A stretch of 35,971 nucleotides of DNA, from NCBI RefSeq assembly GCF_944380975.1, contig NZ_CALWJK010000021.1, positions 1 to 35,971 on the forward strand, read 5' to 3'. Each line of letters starts with the position of its first letter. Position 1 is the stretch's first letter. The notes beneath the pieces were generated by a model. It did not search any database and was not told where the DNA came from. It saw nothing but the letters and a program-made list of their open reading frames with translations. The translations under genes were made by a program, and so were the position numbers. Below are positions 25,104 to 32,926 of the stretch, piece after piece. The DNA is from an uncultured Agathobaculum sp. (GTDB lineage: Bacteria > Bacillota > Clostridia > Oscillospirales > Butyricicoccaceae).

Positions 25104-25667
25104 ATGAACTTGAAAGGATCTCGTACCGAACAAAATTTGCAGGCTGCTTTTAGCGGCGAGTCGATGGCGCGCAACAAATATCTGTTTTTCGCAGACAAAG
25201 CGCGCAAAGAGGGGCATGAGGATATTGCGGATCTGTTCACCGGACTGGCACAGAACGAAGGCGCACACGGCCGACTGCTGTACGAAAAGCTGACCGGCAT
25301 CGGCACCAGCGCGGAAAATCTGCAGACCGCCATCAAGGGCGAATATGGCGAATGGAGCAGCATGTACCCGGATTTTGCAAAAATCGCCCGCGAAGAAGGC
25401 TTTAACGACATTGCTCTGCTGTTCGAGAACATCGCCAAGATCGAGCAGGATCATGAGCTGCGCTTCATGAGCGCGCTGATGTCGCTCAATCAGGGTGCAA
25501 AGAAGGAAGAAGTAGAAGCCTCCTTGCCGCCCAAGAAGAAAACAGTCGGGGTGCAGGGCTACCGCTGCGCGTTCTGCGGCGCAATTTATGACGAGCGTCC
25601 GGATGTATGCGGCGTTTGCGGCGCAATCGGCTCGTTCGAGCAGACCACCTATCAGAAGGAAGTATAA
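25104..25667 (+). CDS. rbr: Rubrerythrin
   Basis: 187 residues. The N-terminal diiron four-helix domain has LQAAFSGESMARNKYLFFADKA, LAQNEGAHGRLLYEKL and IAKIEQDHELRFMSAL, which supply the Glu and His ligands. The C-terminal rubredoxin-like knuckle is YRCAFCGAIYDERPDVCGVCG, with two CxxC pairs. It reduces hydrogen peroxide in anaerobes, using electrons from rubredoxin. AAAGGAGG lies upstream. Two regulatory elements precede it (TTACA repeats and a 12-base inverted repeat), consistent with inducible expression. Confidence 0.96.
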   Translation: MNLKGSRTEQNLQAAFSGESMARNKYLFFADKARKEGHEDIADLFTGLAQNEGAHGRLLYEKLTGIGTSAENLQTAIKGEYGEWSSMYPDFAKIAREEGFNDIALLFENIAKIEQDHELRFMSALMSLNQGAKKEEVEASLPPKKKTVGVQGYRCAFCGAIYDERPDVCGVCGAIGSFEQTTYQKEV

Positions 25668-25772
25668 AACACTTTATACATAAACAAAAGTTTACAAAGC
25701 AGCAACAGCTGGGAACAACTGGTACGCATGCCCGTCTAATAGGATAACCGAAACAGAAAGGGGTGTCCTGTG

Positions 25773-26651
25773 ATGAAACGACGATGGCTTTGTGTGGTAC
25801 TTGCCTTGCTGTTGCTGCTTTCGCTTACTGCGTGCGGCGCTTCGGGAGGCAGCAGTGCAAGCACCGGGGATGCGGCAGCGCCGGCCGAAAACGGCACTGC
25901 AATGGATACGGCAACATCGGAAAGCACGGCGGACTTTTCCGCAGTGCGGGAGAACGCCAAGCTGATTTTATCGGCAGACCTAACACTGGAGACGCAGGAC
26001 TATGACGCGACCTGCGCCGCGCTTGAGCAGCTCACCGCCGAGGCAGGCGGCTATATCGAGTCGAGCGGAAACGCGGGCGAAAAAGGCAGCCGCACAGCAA
26101 ATTATACCCTGCGCGTACCGCAGGAAAAGTTTGAAACCTTTTTCGCACAAATTGGGGATACCTGTCATGTCGTGTCTGCCAATCGCTGGAGCGAGGACGT
26201 GACCGAGCAGTATACCGACATTGAAACGCGGCTGGCTACCTTGCAAACCAAACACGAGCGGCTGCTCGCGCTACTCGATCAGGCGGCAAAGATGGAGGAT
26301 ATTATCTCGCTGGAAAACGCGCTGGCTGACTGCGAGTATGAGATCGACAGTCTTACGGGAGAAAAGCGGCATTACGACGATCTGGTCGGCTTTTCCACTT
26401 TCACGGTCTCGCTGCGCGAAGTGCAGACATTGACCGCGGTTTCCGAAGGCACGGGCTTTGGTGCACAGCTGGCACAGGCAGCAAAGAACGGTCTTGGTGG
26501 TCTGACGGTCACGGTGCGCGGGCTGATCCTCATGCTCGTGACGCTCTGGCCGGTTCTGGTGCTGCTGGGTATTGCGGGTTATGTGTTCTGGCGTGTGCAG
26601 TCACACCGCAAAAAGAAAGTGCAGCAGTCCGAGCAAAACAAAAAGGAATAA
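25773..26651 (+). CDS. DUF4349-domain lipoprotein
   Basis: 292 residues. A type II signal peptide with lipobox LTAC ends at Cys21. A Ser/Ala/Thr-rich linker follows (about 22-55), then a conserved extracytoplasmic domain starting LILSADLTLETQDYDATCAALEQL. A coiled-coil-like segment (DIETRLATLQTKHERLLALLDQA) is next, then one C-terminal transmembrane helix (about 248-270) and a basic tail. This is the DUF4349 layout; its function is unknown. ATG preferred over the GTG one codon earlier. AAAGGGG is the ribosome binding site. The protein has both a lipid anchor and a membrane helix. Confidence 0.85.
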   Translation: MKRRWLCVVLALLLLLSLTACGASGGSSASTGDAAAPAENGTAMDTATSESTADFSAVRENAKLILSADLTLETQDYDATCAALEQLTAEAGGYIESSGNAGEKGSRTANYTLRVPQEKFETFFAQIGDTCHVVSANRWSEDVTEQYTDIETRLATLQTKHERLLALLDQAAKMEDIISLENALADCEYEIDSLTGEKRHYDDLVGFSTFTVSLREVQTLTAVSEGTGFGAQLAQAAKNGLGGLTVTVRGLILMLVTLWPVLVLLGIAGYVFWRVQSHRKKKVQQSEQNKKE

Positions 26652-26682
26652 CACCCCGCGCCGTCAGACGCGCGTGAAACAG

Positions 26683-26712
26683 AAAAGAACCGCCCCACCG
26701 GGCGGTTCTTTT
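26683..26712. terminator. Terminator after the DUF4349 gene
   Basis: AAAAGAACCGCCC, loop CACC, GGGCGGTTCTTTT. A 13-base perfect stem; symmetrical. Confidence 0.92.
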
Positions 26713-26890
26713 CATCAAACTAATCGCCCGAATATACGAACTCTTTATAAGCTATTAAATGTCCATAAAGCATGATGTTACCCGTATTTTATAGAACTTT
26801 CCGAGGAAGATACTTCACATTTCTTCGCCCTGCTTCTCATATCTTCGCCGTGAAAAGTGGTATATGGCGTGGTAATCCGGCTGTTTGGAG

Positions 26891-28084
26891 TTATGCGAGC
26901 AGTTTTACCACTTCTGCCTTAACAGCATCCAGTGATACATGCGCGTAAAGATTCAGCGTAATGTTAATGTCCGCGTGCCCCATGATATATTGCAGGCTTT
27001 TCGGATTCATGTTTTTGTTTGCAAGCCGTGTGCAGAACGTGTGACGCAGCACATGCGGGGAAACTTTCGGAAGCTGTTCCTCATGCGTCCTGTTGTACTT
27101 CTGTACCATACGGCGTAACGCTTCCTGATAGTGGTGCGCGGGGTACGGCTCACCGATTTCGTTCACGAACAGGAAGCCGCTGTATCCGTCCAAAGTGAAT
27201 GGCTCTGGCTCGCCCCGCCTTGCTATCACACGTTCAAACGCTTTGCGGGCTTCTGCACTCATCGGCACTTTACGGATGCTGCTCTTGCTTTTCGGCGTAT
27301 CAATATAATAACCGCTGCCGCCCTTTTCCCAGCGAAGTTGGTGGTCGATATTGATAAGGCCGTTTTCAAAGTCGATATCCTGTACCGTCAGCCCGCAGAA
27401 CTCGCCAATCCGCAGCCCTGTCCGTAACAGGATCAGGATTTCGTTGTAATAACGGCCATATGCCTTATCATGCCTGACAAAGTCAAGCAGCACCTGTTCC
27501 TGTTCTTCCGTCAGGGCAGGCCGCACATTGACTTCGTTTCTGATTACAGTATTCAGTGCAAAGTCAAACGGATTTTTCCGCAGCCATCCATCGGATACCG
27601 CCATTTGGAATGCCGCCTTGAGCGACCGTCTGGTATTGTTGATTACGCGGTAAGAAAGTCCTTTTTTCTGCATCCGCAACGCCCATTCCTGCGCGTCGGA
27701 AGGCTTTACTCCGGAGATCAGCTTCGCACCAAGCAAATCCTCTGCAATCAGCTTGGCCGTATATTGTCTGCTTCCTTTTGTGCTGCGCTTGACATTGCCC
27801 CGCAAGGTGGTAAACCTCGTATACAGCTCACTCACTGTCAGCTTGCCGCCGGCCGTACTGACACCGTCTGCAAGGCTTCTCTGTATCTCCTGCTCCTTGT
27901 CGCGCAGGGCAATGCAATCCCGTTTCCCGGCAGGCACTTTGTCCGTCGCAACCAGCTTCCATGAGTATACAGACTGCGGTTTCCCGTCCGCGTCCACATA
28001 TTTGTAAAGGTATCTTCCGTCTTTTCTCTGGCTCTCCCCAGTCCTGAGTACGCGGTTCCTCGAATCGCGCCGTTTTTCCGACAT
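26891..28084 (-). CDS. int: Tyrosine recombinase, Tn916 Int family
   Basis: 397 residues, closely similar over its length to Tn916 Int. The N-terminal arm-binding domain starts MSEKRRDSRNRVLRTGESQR and continues with GRYLYKYVDADGKPQSVYSW. The core-binding domain is about 85-180. The catalytic domain has LLRTGLRIGEFCGLT (Arg near 225), PHVLRHTFCTRLA (HxxR), YIMGHADINITLNLYAHVS with the nucleophile Tyr at about 380. It integrates and excises the element. GGAAAGGAG lies upstream. xis is just upstream on the same strand, across a gap with nested inverted repeats. Confidence 0.96.
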   Translation of the reverse strand: MSEKRRDSRNRVLRTGESQRKDGRYLYKYVDADGKPQSVYSWKLVATDKVPAGKRDCIALRDKEQEIQRSLADGVSTAGGKLTVSELYTRFTTLRGNVKRSTKGSRQYTAKLIAEDLLGAKLISGVKPSDAQEWALRMQKKGLSYRVINNTRRSLKAAFQMAVSDGWLRKNPFDFALNTVIRNEVNVRPALTEEQEQVLLDFVRHDKAYGRYYNEILILLRTGLRIGEFCGLTVQDIDFENGLINIDHQLRWEKGGSGYYIDTPKSKSSIRKVPMSAEARKAFERVIARRGEPEPFTLDGYSGFLFVNEIGEPYPAHHYQEALRRMVQKYNRTHEEQLPKVSPHVLRHTFCTRLANKNMNPKSLQYIMGHADINITLNLYAHVSLDAVKAEVVKLLA

Positions 28085-28111
28085 GGTATCGCTCCTTTCC
28101 GATTTTCATGG

Positions 28112-28214
28112 AAAGAGCCTTGATACGACATAATGATTATACCACAGCAGTAGTAAAATTACAGCCCTTTCTTTCACTTTTTGTGGTATCATTCATTGCG
28201 TATCAAGGCTCTTT
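28112..28214. repeat. Nested inverted repeats between int and xis
   Basis: Outer arms: AAAGAGCCTTGATACG (28112-28127) and its exact complement (28199-28214). Inner arms: ATACCACA (28139-28146) and TGTGGTAT (28182-28189). Between them is AGTAGTAAAATT (28149-28160). The 12-base core GTATCAAGGCTC recurs at 35942. The repeats could be Int or Xis binding sites, or a hairpin controlling int translation. Confidence 0.8.
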
Positions 28215-28219
28215 TTCCG

Positions 28220-28423
28220 TCAGATCACATCTAAGCTGTCGATCATCTTTTCAAACTGTCTGCGCTTGATCTGAATGCGGTTGCCGTTCCGGATCAGCCA
28301 CGGCGCATCCGGGTTTTCCTCTGCCAGCCGCCGCAGCTTGTTTTCCCCGATGCGGAAATAGCAGGCCGCTTCCTTGATCGTCAGCGTGTATTGTTCATAG
28401 ACCGGGATATAGATTTCTGCCAT
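28220..28423 (-). CDS. xis: Excisionase, Tn916 Xis family
   Basis: 67 residues from the ATG at 28423, with GGAGG seven bases upstream; a longer in-frame start overlaps that site. The sequence [20 protein letters not shown] followed by [19 protein letters not shown] and [19 protein letters not shown] is nearly the Tn916 Xis pattern, a small winged-helix DNA-binding protein that directs Int to excision. It lies 135 bases upstream of int. Confidence 0.94.
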   Translation of the reverse strand: MAEIYIPVYEQYTLTIKEAACYFRIGENKLRRLAEENPDAPWLIRNGNRIQIKRRQFEKMIDSLDVI

Positions 28424-28461
28424 TCGGCCACCTCCCACAACATTACTTTTTCATTCCTGAA

Positions 28462-28515
28462 ATAAAAACAGCGGTACAGGTGCAGGCATCTTCAAACGCC
28501 CGCAGCTATACCGCT
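28462..28515 (-). terminator. Terminator after the relaxase gene
   Basis: Minus strand AGCGGTA, AG, TGC, GGC paired in order with GCC, GCA, CT, TACCGCT, with single mismatches between blocks, then GTTTTTATTT. It separates the relaxase gene from xis. Confidence 0.7.
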
Positions 28516-28550
28516 CCCTTGGTCTGGTTCTTCATCACTGTATTCTCTTT

Positions 28551-29867
28551 CTAAGGTTCAACGGATAGCTGCTGTGCTTCGATCTGTGCAAGCGCTTCCT
28601 GTATGAGCTTTTCGTGCCGTTTCGTCAGCACTGCGTTATCGAACAATTCCTCCACTACGTGCGTTCCTCGTTTCCGGTCGATCTCCATCAGCATCCTGAT
28701 CGTTGGTACGGCCTGCTTGGACAGCCAATCCAAAATGCGCAGCCAGTCAAACGGCTTCGGTTCTGCCGTCAGCTTGAGCTTACTCCGGTGCGTCCCGATG
28801 AATCGCGCCCAATCCCCGTTGATTGGCCAGCGCGCATGAGGTTTGGTTTTGTCCCTGTCCACAAAGCGCACATAATTGTTTATAATGGAAAATGCCGTCT
28901 GCATCAGATCGCCGCCTGCAATGATATCCTTTGCCGCGAGATACGCCCTTTCGCTTTTCAGCCGTATCTCAAACCGGTTCTTTACCTCTGCTTCACACAG
29001 TGGAATACCATACCGTACCACCTGTTCGTAGTCCTTTTCATAGAGGCAGAAATACGCTTCGGAACGCTTAGAGCCGAGATAAAGCGTATGACCTGTCCTG
29101 CCTTTCCGTGCGGCGAGCTCCACTTCCTCCTGCAAGGGTAAACCAACCAGTTCCAAAAGCGAGGGGTCGTCCCAAATGTCTGCGTCCCGCATCAACTGAA
29201 AATCTTTTTCCCACCGCTCACGTTCCAAGCGCTGTTCCTCCAAATAGGTGTTCTCGCTTGATTCATTCACCTCATAGCAGCGGAACCGTGTGACACACTC
29301 GCCGCGGTCACATTTTTCTGCCAGCCTTGGGATATCCAGAAAGCCCACCCTGTCGTCTATGGCGATATCCAACCGCTTGAATACGCCTTTTGCATCAAGG
29401 CAATGCTGGAAGAAAACATTCCAGCTGCGGCCCTGCCCGTTCAGATAGGCGCTGAATTGGGCACAGCCTTTGCCTTTGAGTTCCAACAAAGTGCCACGTC
29501 CCCCATACGGCGATACCATAACAGCTATGTCCCCAATATAGAACGTGGTAGTATATCCATAGAAGCCGCGCGGTTGCTGTCCCAGATGCCGCATCCTGAG
29601 CCACAGGACGTTTTCGACCACCTCCCGCACATCCAGCGTAGGGAAGCGGATGCGTATATAGTCGATTTTCACTGTAATAGCGTCCGGCTGCATTTTCTCC
29701 AGTGCAGCAGTGAGCCGCGCCTTATATCGCTCGGGCAATTCCTGACTTCCGTTGAGCAGGCGGTTGAGGTAGCCGCGGGAAAACCCTGCCATATCCGCAA
29801 GCTGCCCCTGTGTCACCCCCAGAGCCGCCTGCTGTGCTTTGAAATCTTCCATCCAAGTTTGTCCCAT
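28551..29867 (-). CDS. Rep_trans-type replication initiator/relaxase (MobT-like) with N-terminal HTH
   Basis: 438 residues. The first 60 form an XRE-like helix-turn-helix (ALGVTQGQLADMAGFSRGYLNRLLNG). The rest is the replication initiation factor domain (PF02486 type): VKIDYIRIRFPT, YGGRGTLLELKGKGC, FKRLDIAIDDRVGFLDI, TLYLGSKRSEAYFCLYEKDYEQ and RFEIRLKSERAY. This architecture is that of Tn916 Orf20 and ICEBs1 NicK relaxases, which nick oriT and start rolling-circle replication. GGAGGG lies five bases before the ATG. An oriT-like repeat is 145 bases upstream and a strong promoter about 270 bases upstream. Confidence 0.92.
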   Translation of the reverse strand: MGQTWMEDFKAQQAALGVTQGQLADMAGFSRGYLNRLLNGSQELPERYKARLTAALEKMQPDAITVKIDYIRIRFPTLDVREVVENVLWLRMRHLGQQPRGFYGYTTTFYIGDIAVMVSPYGGRGTLLELKGKGCAQFSAYLNGQGRSWNVFFQHCLDAKGVFKRLDIAIDDRVGFLDIPRLAEKCDRGECVTRFRCYEVNESSENTYLEEQRLERERWEKDFQLMRDADIWDDPSLLELVGLPLQEEVELAARKGRTGHTLYLGSKRSEAYFCLYEKDYEQVVRYGIPLCEAEVKNRFEIRLKSERAYLAAKDIIAGGDLMQTAFSIINNYVRFVDRDKTKPHARWPINGDWARFIGTHRSKLKLTAEPKPFDWLRILDWLSKQAVPTIRMLMEIDRKRGTHVVEELFDNAVLTKRHEKLIQEALAQIEAQQLSVEP

Positions 29868-30010
29868 ACAATCCCTCCCGTCAGTAATTGGTTTTTTGAA
29901 TGTGCAACTTGATATCTGCCCTTAAATGTTACAGCCCTTGCAAAATGCCCCAAACCCAGACGCCATCAGGGTTTATGCCTTGTTAGAAGAGCTTAACTAT
30001 TGTCTTTTAT

Positions 30011-30035
30011 GCCCCCCTGTTAGAAGCAAGGGGGC
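30011..30035 (-). other. Candidate origin of transfer (oriT) and nick site
   Basis: Minus strand GCCCCC, then TTGCTT, then CTAACAGGGGGG and C. The block CTAACAGGGGGG, and the flanking C-run and G-run inverted repeat, match the ICEBs1 oriT core as I recall it. It lies directly upstream of the relaxase gene, the usual place. A partial copy (TGTTAGAAG on the plus strand) is also at 29981 and 30018. Confidence 0.75.
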
Positions 30036-30048
30036 TAATTTGGGGGAC

Positions 30049-30104
30049 GGCTGCGGCTTCCGCGCTGCACGCCGCCGCGCAGCCTGACCGCTGGCCTTCC
30101 GGTC
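30049..30104. repeat. Two GC-rich hairpins next to oriT
   Basis: GGCTGCG (30049-30055) pairs with CGCAGCC (30078-30084), and GACCG (30086-30090) with CGGTC (30100-30104). Structured DNA beside a rolling-circle nick site may be a single-strand origin; this is inference. Confidence 0.45.
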
Positions 30105-30139
30105 TTGTTTGCCAAACGCCATCCTCATTCCCTATTTAT

Positions 30140-30168
30140 ATTATAACATCTCAAAATAGGAATATCAA
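30140..30168 (-). promoter_or_regulatory. Promoter of the relaxase gene
   Basis: Minus strand TTGATA (30168-30163), 17-base spacer, TATAAT (30145-30140). TTGATA is repeated directly upstream (30174-30169). CCTATTT/AAATAGG (30131-30137, 30154-30160) brackets the -10 box and is a possible operator for the divergent repressor. Confidence 0.85.
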
Positions 30169-30180
30169 TATCAATAAGCG

Positions 30181-30209
30181 TTGACTTTGTAAACATTCTG
30201 TTATATAAT
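30181..30209 (+). promoter_or_regulatory. Promoter of the XRE repressor gene
   Basis: TTGACT (30181-30186), 17-base spacer, TATAAT (30204-30209). Its -35 box is 12 bases from that of the divergent relaxase promoter. Confidence 0.9.
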
Positions 30210-30230
30210 AGCGGCAAGGAGGAATGCCAA

Positions 30231-30680
30231 ATGAACAGGATTAAGGAACTCCGACAAAAGAAGGGCGATTCAGTGAAAAAAGTCGCGGATGAAGTAGGCC
30301 TTTCACAGAGCATGCTGTCCAGCTATGAGAACGGCACCCGCTCCCCACGCGACGAGGGGACATGGGATAAACTTGCAAACTACTTTGGCGTATCCGTGAG
30401 CTACCTGATGGGCTTGACGGACAAGCTAGTCTCTCCACCACAAGGGAATGATCTCTGGCGACCACAGAGTATTATCATAGATGCAAAGCGCGTGCAGGAG
30501 GAATACATCGACACACAAAATCCGCTGGAAATCGAAATTGCCAGCATAGACGAATATCTGCTGTTTGCGAACATTACGCAGCTCTACCCGGATGAGATCA
30601 AGGAACTGCTGAAAATCGCGCAGGGATGGATTCGGGAGAAAAATAAAGGACAGAGGACGATTATCCAGTTGTCAACTTAA
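30231..30680 (+). CDS. XRE-family transcriptional repressor of the element
   Basis: 149 residues. N-terminal helix-turn-helix (about 4-60): IKELRQKKGDSVKKVADEVGLSQSMLSSYENGTRSPRDEGTWDKLANYFGVSVSYLMG. The C-terminal part (about 90-145) is mostly helical and may mediate dimerisation. AAGGAGG lies upstream. It is divergent from the relaxase, with back-to-back promoters 12 bases apart, as in ImmR/cI-type switches of ICEs and phages. It probably represses transfer genes; no ImmA-type protease is next to it. Confidence 0.9.
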   Translation: MNRIKELRQKKGDSVKKVADEVGLSQSMLSSYENGTRSPRDEGTWDKLANYFGVSVSYLMGLTDKLVSPPQGNDLWRPQSIIIDAKRVQEEYIDTQNPLEIEIASIDEYLLFANITQLYPDEIKELLKIAQGWIREKNKGQRTIIQLST

Positions 30681-30697
30681 TGCAAATGTATCATGCA

Positions 30698-30731
30698 GAA
30701 CCCCGCCTAAGACAAAGCTCAGGCGGGGTTC
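30698..30731. repeat. Perfect 11-base inverted repeat after the repressor gene
   Basis: GAACCCCGCCT, 12-base loop, AGGCGGGGTTC. There is no T tract on either side, so it is a weak terminator at best. Confidence 0.6.
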
Positions 30732-30754
30732 CCATATATAAAGGAGATTGCTGC

Positions 30755-30877
30755 ATGATTGAAAAATTATTTTTTGCTAAGATAGAGCGCGCAGCACGCT
30801 CTGAACCCGACAGGGAAAACGATCATTCCTCTACTTCAAGCAGTTTTCCGGTCTCAAAGGATTCCTTGCAGCGGTAG
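30755..30877 (+). CDS. Possible 40-residue protein at the element junction
   Basis: The ATG at 30755 has AAAGGAG eight bases upstream. The first 20 residues (MIEKLFFAKIERAARSEPDR) look protein-like; the rest (ENDHSSTSSSFPVSKDSLQR) runs over the 3' end of the dehydrogenase gene on the other strand and looks like shadow sequence. It may be an element gene cut off where the element joins the chromosome. Not recognised. Confidence 0.3.
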   Translation: MIEKLFFAKIERAARSEPDRENDHSSTSSSFPVSKDSLQR

Positions 30878-31842
30878 GCCGCCTGCGAAACCTTGGTGCC
30901 GTCGTAAACCGTGACGCCCGGCTTGCGGCCCTCGTTGATGCAGGCCACAAACTCCTTGATCTCGTTGACATACGCCTGATGCCAGCGGCTGAGGAAGTCC
31001 GGGTAATATTCCTCGCGGGCGCCGCTGCCGTCCACGATCTGGAGCATATTCTTGCGGCCGACGTTCGCAATGCGCAGCGTGCCGTGCGTGCCGATGATTT
31101 CGGTCTCGACATTGCAGCCCGCGCCGTGCGTGCGGTTGGTAAACATAAAGCCCATTGCGCCGTTCTCGCACTGTACGGTCGCAGCCGCGTTGTCCGCGTC
31201 GTTCAGCTCGCGGTACAGGTCGAACTCGAACACGCCGCCGATGCCCCATACCTTTTTGATGTTCGAGCCGGTGAACCAGCGGATCAGGTCGATATCATGC
31301 ACGCACATATCGAGGAACTGGCCGCCCGAATGCGGAGCGAACTTGAGCGTGCCTTCGATCGTGGTACGCGGGTCCTGCGTGTAGGAGCGAACCAGAACGA
31401 CCTTGCCGATATCGCCGTTGTCGATGCGCTGCTTGGCCTCTGCATAAGAATCGTCGAAGCGGCGCATGAAGCCGAGCATGAACACTTTGTCCGGATGAGC
31501 TTCCACAGCCTTTTCCGCCTGCCTGCACTTTTCGATCGTGGTGTCGAGCGGCTTGTCGCAGAACACATGCTTGCCTGCGTCGAGCGCCAGCTTGATATGA
31601 TCTGCATGGTACATGGACGGGGATACGATCACGATCGCGTCCAGCTCGGGGTTTTTGACCATCTCGGCTACGTTCGTGTAGGTGTAGGGGACGCCCAGCT
31701 CCTCGGCGACTTCCTTGACGCGCTTTTCATCCACATCGCACAATGCGGTCAACTCCGCGCCGGGAACCAGATTGGCGATATTGCAGGCGTGCTCATAGCC
31801 GAGGCGGCCGAGACCGACAGAACCAATTTTTACCTTTTTCAT
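30823..31842 (-). CDS. Gfo/Idh/MocA-family dehydrogenase, inositol 2-dehydrogenase-like
   Basis: 339 residues. Rossmann motif GSVGLGRLGYEHACNI at the N-terminus, the EKP-type catalytic Lys in VFCDKPLDTT (about 97), and the full IolG active-site motif GGQFLDMCVHDIDLIRW (Asp and His four residues apart). Such enzymes oxidise inositols or related sugars with NAD+. AAAGGAG lies nine bases before the ATG. Last gene of a minus-strand operon with a second paralogue and a GPH symporter. Exact substrate unknown. Confidence 0.88.
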   Translation of the reverse strand: MKKVKIGSVGLGRLGYEHACNIANLVPGAELTALCDVDEKRVKEVAEELGVPYTYTNVAEMVKNPELDAIVIVSPSMYHADHIKLALDAGKHVFCDKPLDTTIEKCRQAEKAVEAHPDKVFMLGFMRRFDDSYAEAKQRIDNGDIGKVVLVRSYTQDPRTTIEGTLKFAPHSGGQFLDMCVHDIDLIRWFTGSNIKKVWGIGGVFEFDLYRELNDADNAAATVQCENGAMGFMFTNRTHGAGCNVETEIIGTHGTLRIANVGRKNMLQIVDGSGAREEYYPDFLSRWHQAYVNEIKEFVACINEGRKPGVTVYDGTKVSQAAYRCKESFETGKLLEVEE

Positions 31843-31886
31843 GTTAATTGCTCCTTTATTTATTTAATATCGTATATGTTTATTGC

Positions 31887-32897
31887 TCAGGCGTACAGTG
31901 CCGGTTTGTCGATCATATTCACATTCTCCGGCTTTCCGGTCTTGCGGGAAAGCATCACAGCGTCCGCCGCTACGCAGGCTGCGTAGCCGTCCCATGTGCT
32001 CGGGCCGGTCAGATGATCCGCCAGCACGGCCTTCGCCCACTGCTGGAACTCGATATCGTAGGCCTCGATAAAGCGCTGCGACCAGTCGGTCAGGATATCG
32101 AAGGAATATTTCGCATCTGCGCGGGTGACGACCGCCGCCGGGTCGGGCAGGTTGACCGTGCCGTTTTCGCATACGACCTGGCACTGGATATCGTAGGCAT
32201 ACGCGCCGTCGGTCTGCACCTCAATATCAATGCGCTGGCCGGATTTCGTTGTCAGCATGACCACCTGCGGATTAAGCCACTCGCCCTTAGTCGCCTTGCT
32301 CTGGCGGACCGCCAGCACCTGCGCAGTCGCGTACTCATCGCCCAACAGCCAGCGGGAGATGTCCAGTTCGTGGATAGCCACACGTGTAATTGCATAGTCG
32401 GTCTCAAATCCGGGCGCCTGGGAGACGTTGCGGTGCGCCGCATGGATCATCAGCGGATCGCCCAGCCTACCGCCGGCGATCAGTTCTTTCATGGCCGCAT
32501 AGCCGCGGTCATAGCGCCGCATAAAGCCCACCTGTACCAGCCGCTTGCCGCAGGCCAGCTCCGCCTGCATGATCTTTTCGCAGTCCGACGCAGTCTGCGC
32601 GAGCGGCTTTTCACAGAATACATACTTGTTGTGCTTGAGGCACTCCAGTACATAGCCTGCGTGCGAGGGGTCGGCAGAGGTGATCAGCACCGCGTCAACC
32701 TCCGGGGCGGCAATCAGCTCCTCGCCCGTAGCGTAAAATTTTGCGCCGTACTGGCCGGCAACCTTCTGAGCCGCTTCCGGTATGAAATCCGCAACCGCTA
32801 CCACGTCGGTTTCCGGCACCAGACCGGTAAGTCGGCGGATATGGTCGCGCCCGATCGCGCCGCAGCCGATCACACCTACTCTGACTTTGTTTTCCAT
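31887..32897 (-). CDS. Gfo/Idh/MocA-family dehydrogenase, IolG-like paralogue with altered active site
   Basis: 336 residues from the ATG at 32897 (nine bases after AGGA); the ATG two codons earlier is too close to it. Rossmann motif GVIGCGAIGRDHIRRL, catalytic Lys in VFCEKPLAQT, and active-site His in ITRVAIHELDISRWLL. In the IolG motif an Asp stands four residues before this His; here it is Arg, as the codon CGT confirms. A different substrate or epimerising role is possible. It is 44 bases upstream of the first dehydrogenase and 29 bases after the GPH symporter. Confidence 0.85.
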   Translation of the reverse strand: MENKVRVGVIGCGAIGRDHIRRLTGLVPETDVVAVADFIPEAAQKVAGQYGAKFYATGEELIAAPEVDAVLITSADPSHAGYVLECLKHNKYVFCEKPLAQTASDCEKIMQAELACGKRLVQVGFMRRYDRGYAAMKELIAGGRLGDPLMIHAAHRNVSQAPGFETDYAITRVAIHELDISRWLLGDEYATAQVLAVRQSKATKGEWLNPQVVMLTTKSGQRIDIEVQTDGAYAYDIQCQVVCENGTVNLPDPAAVVTRADAKYSFDILTDWSQRFIEAYDIEFQQWAKAVLADHLTGPSTWDGYAACVAADAVMLSRKTGKPENVNMIDKPALYA

Positions 32898-32926
32898 GAC
32901 CATACTTCCTTTCTCAATGACTGTGC

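Larger units (their letters stand above)
26713..30822. mobile_element. Tn916-family integrative mobilizable element (approximate limits)
   Basis: The interval holds int, xis, a Rep_trans/MobT-type relaxase, an oriT-like repeat and an XRE repressor, and no conjugation machinery, so it would need a helper. The left end must be between the DUF4349 terminator (26712) and the int stop (26891). That 180-base gap holds no gene, but near int it has two GTGGTA repeats (26857 and 26869) that may be integrase arm sites. The right end is uncertain: 30.7-30.8 kb if the sugar operon is host DNA, or the window edge if the operon is cargo. No long direct repeats were found at the ends, as expected for Tn916-type integration. 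Confidence 0.75.

Noticed and set aside
30698..30731. Terminator for the XRE gene
   Set aside because: The stem is strong but no T run follows on either strand, so it is listed only as an inverted repeat.
26713..30822. Direct repeats marking element ends
   Set aside because: The two flanks share only short chance matches such as GCATGAT, which cannot define att sites.
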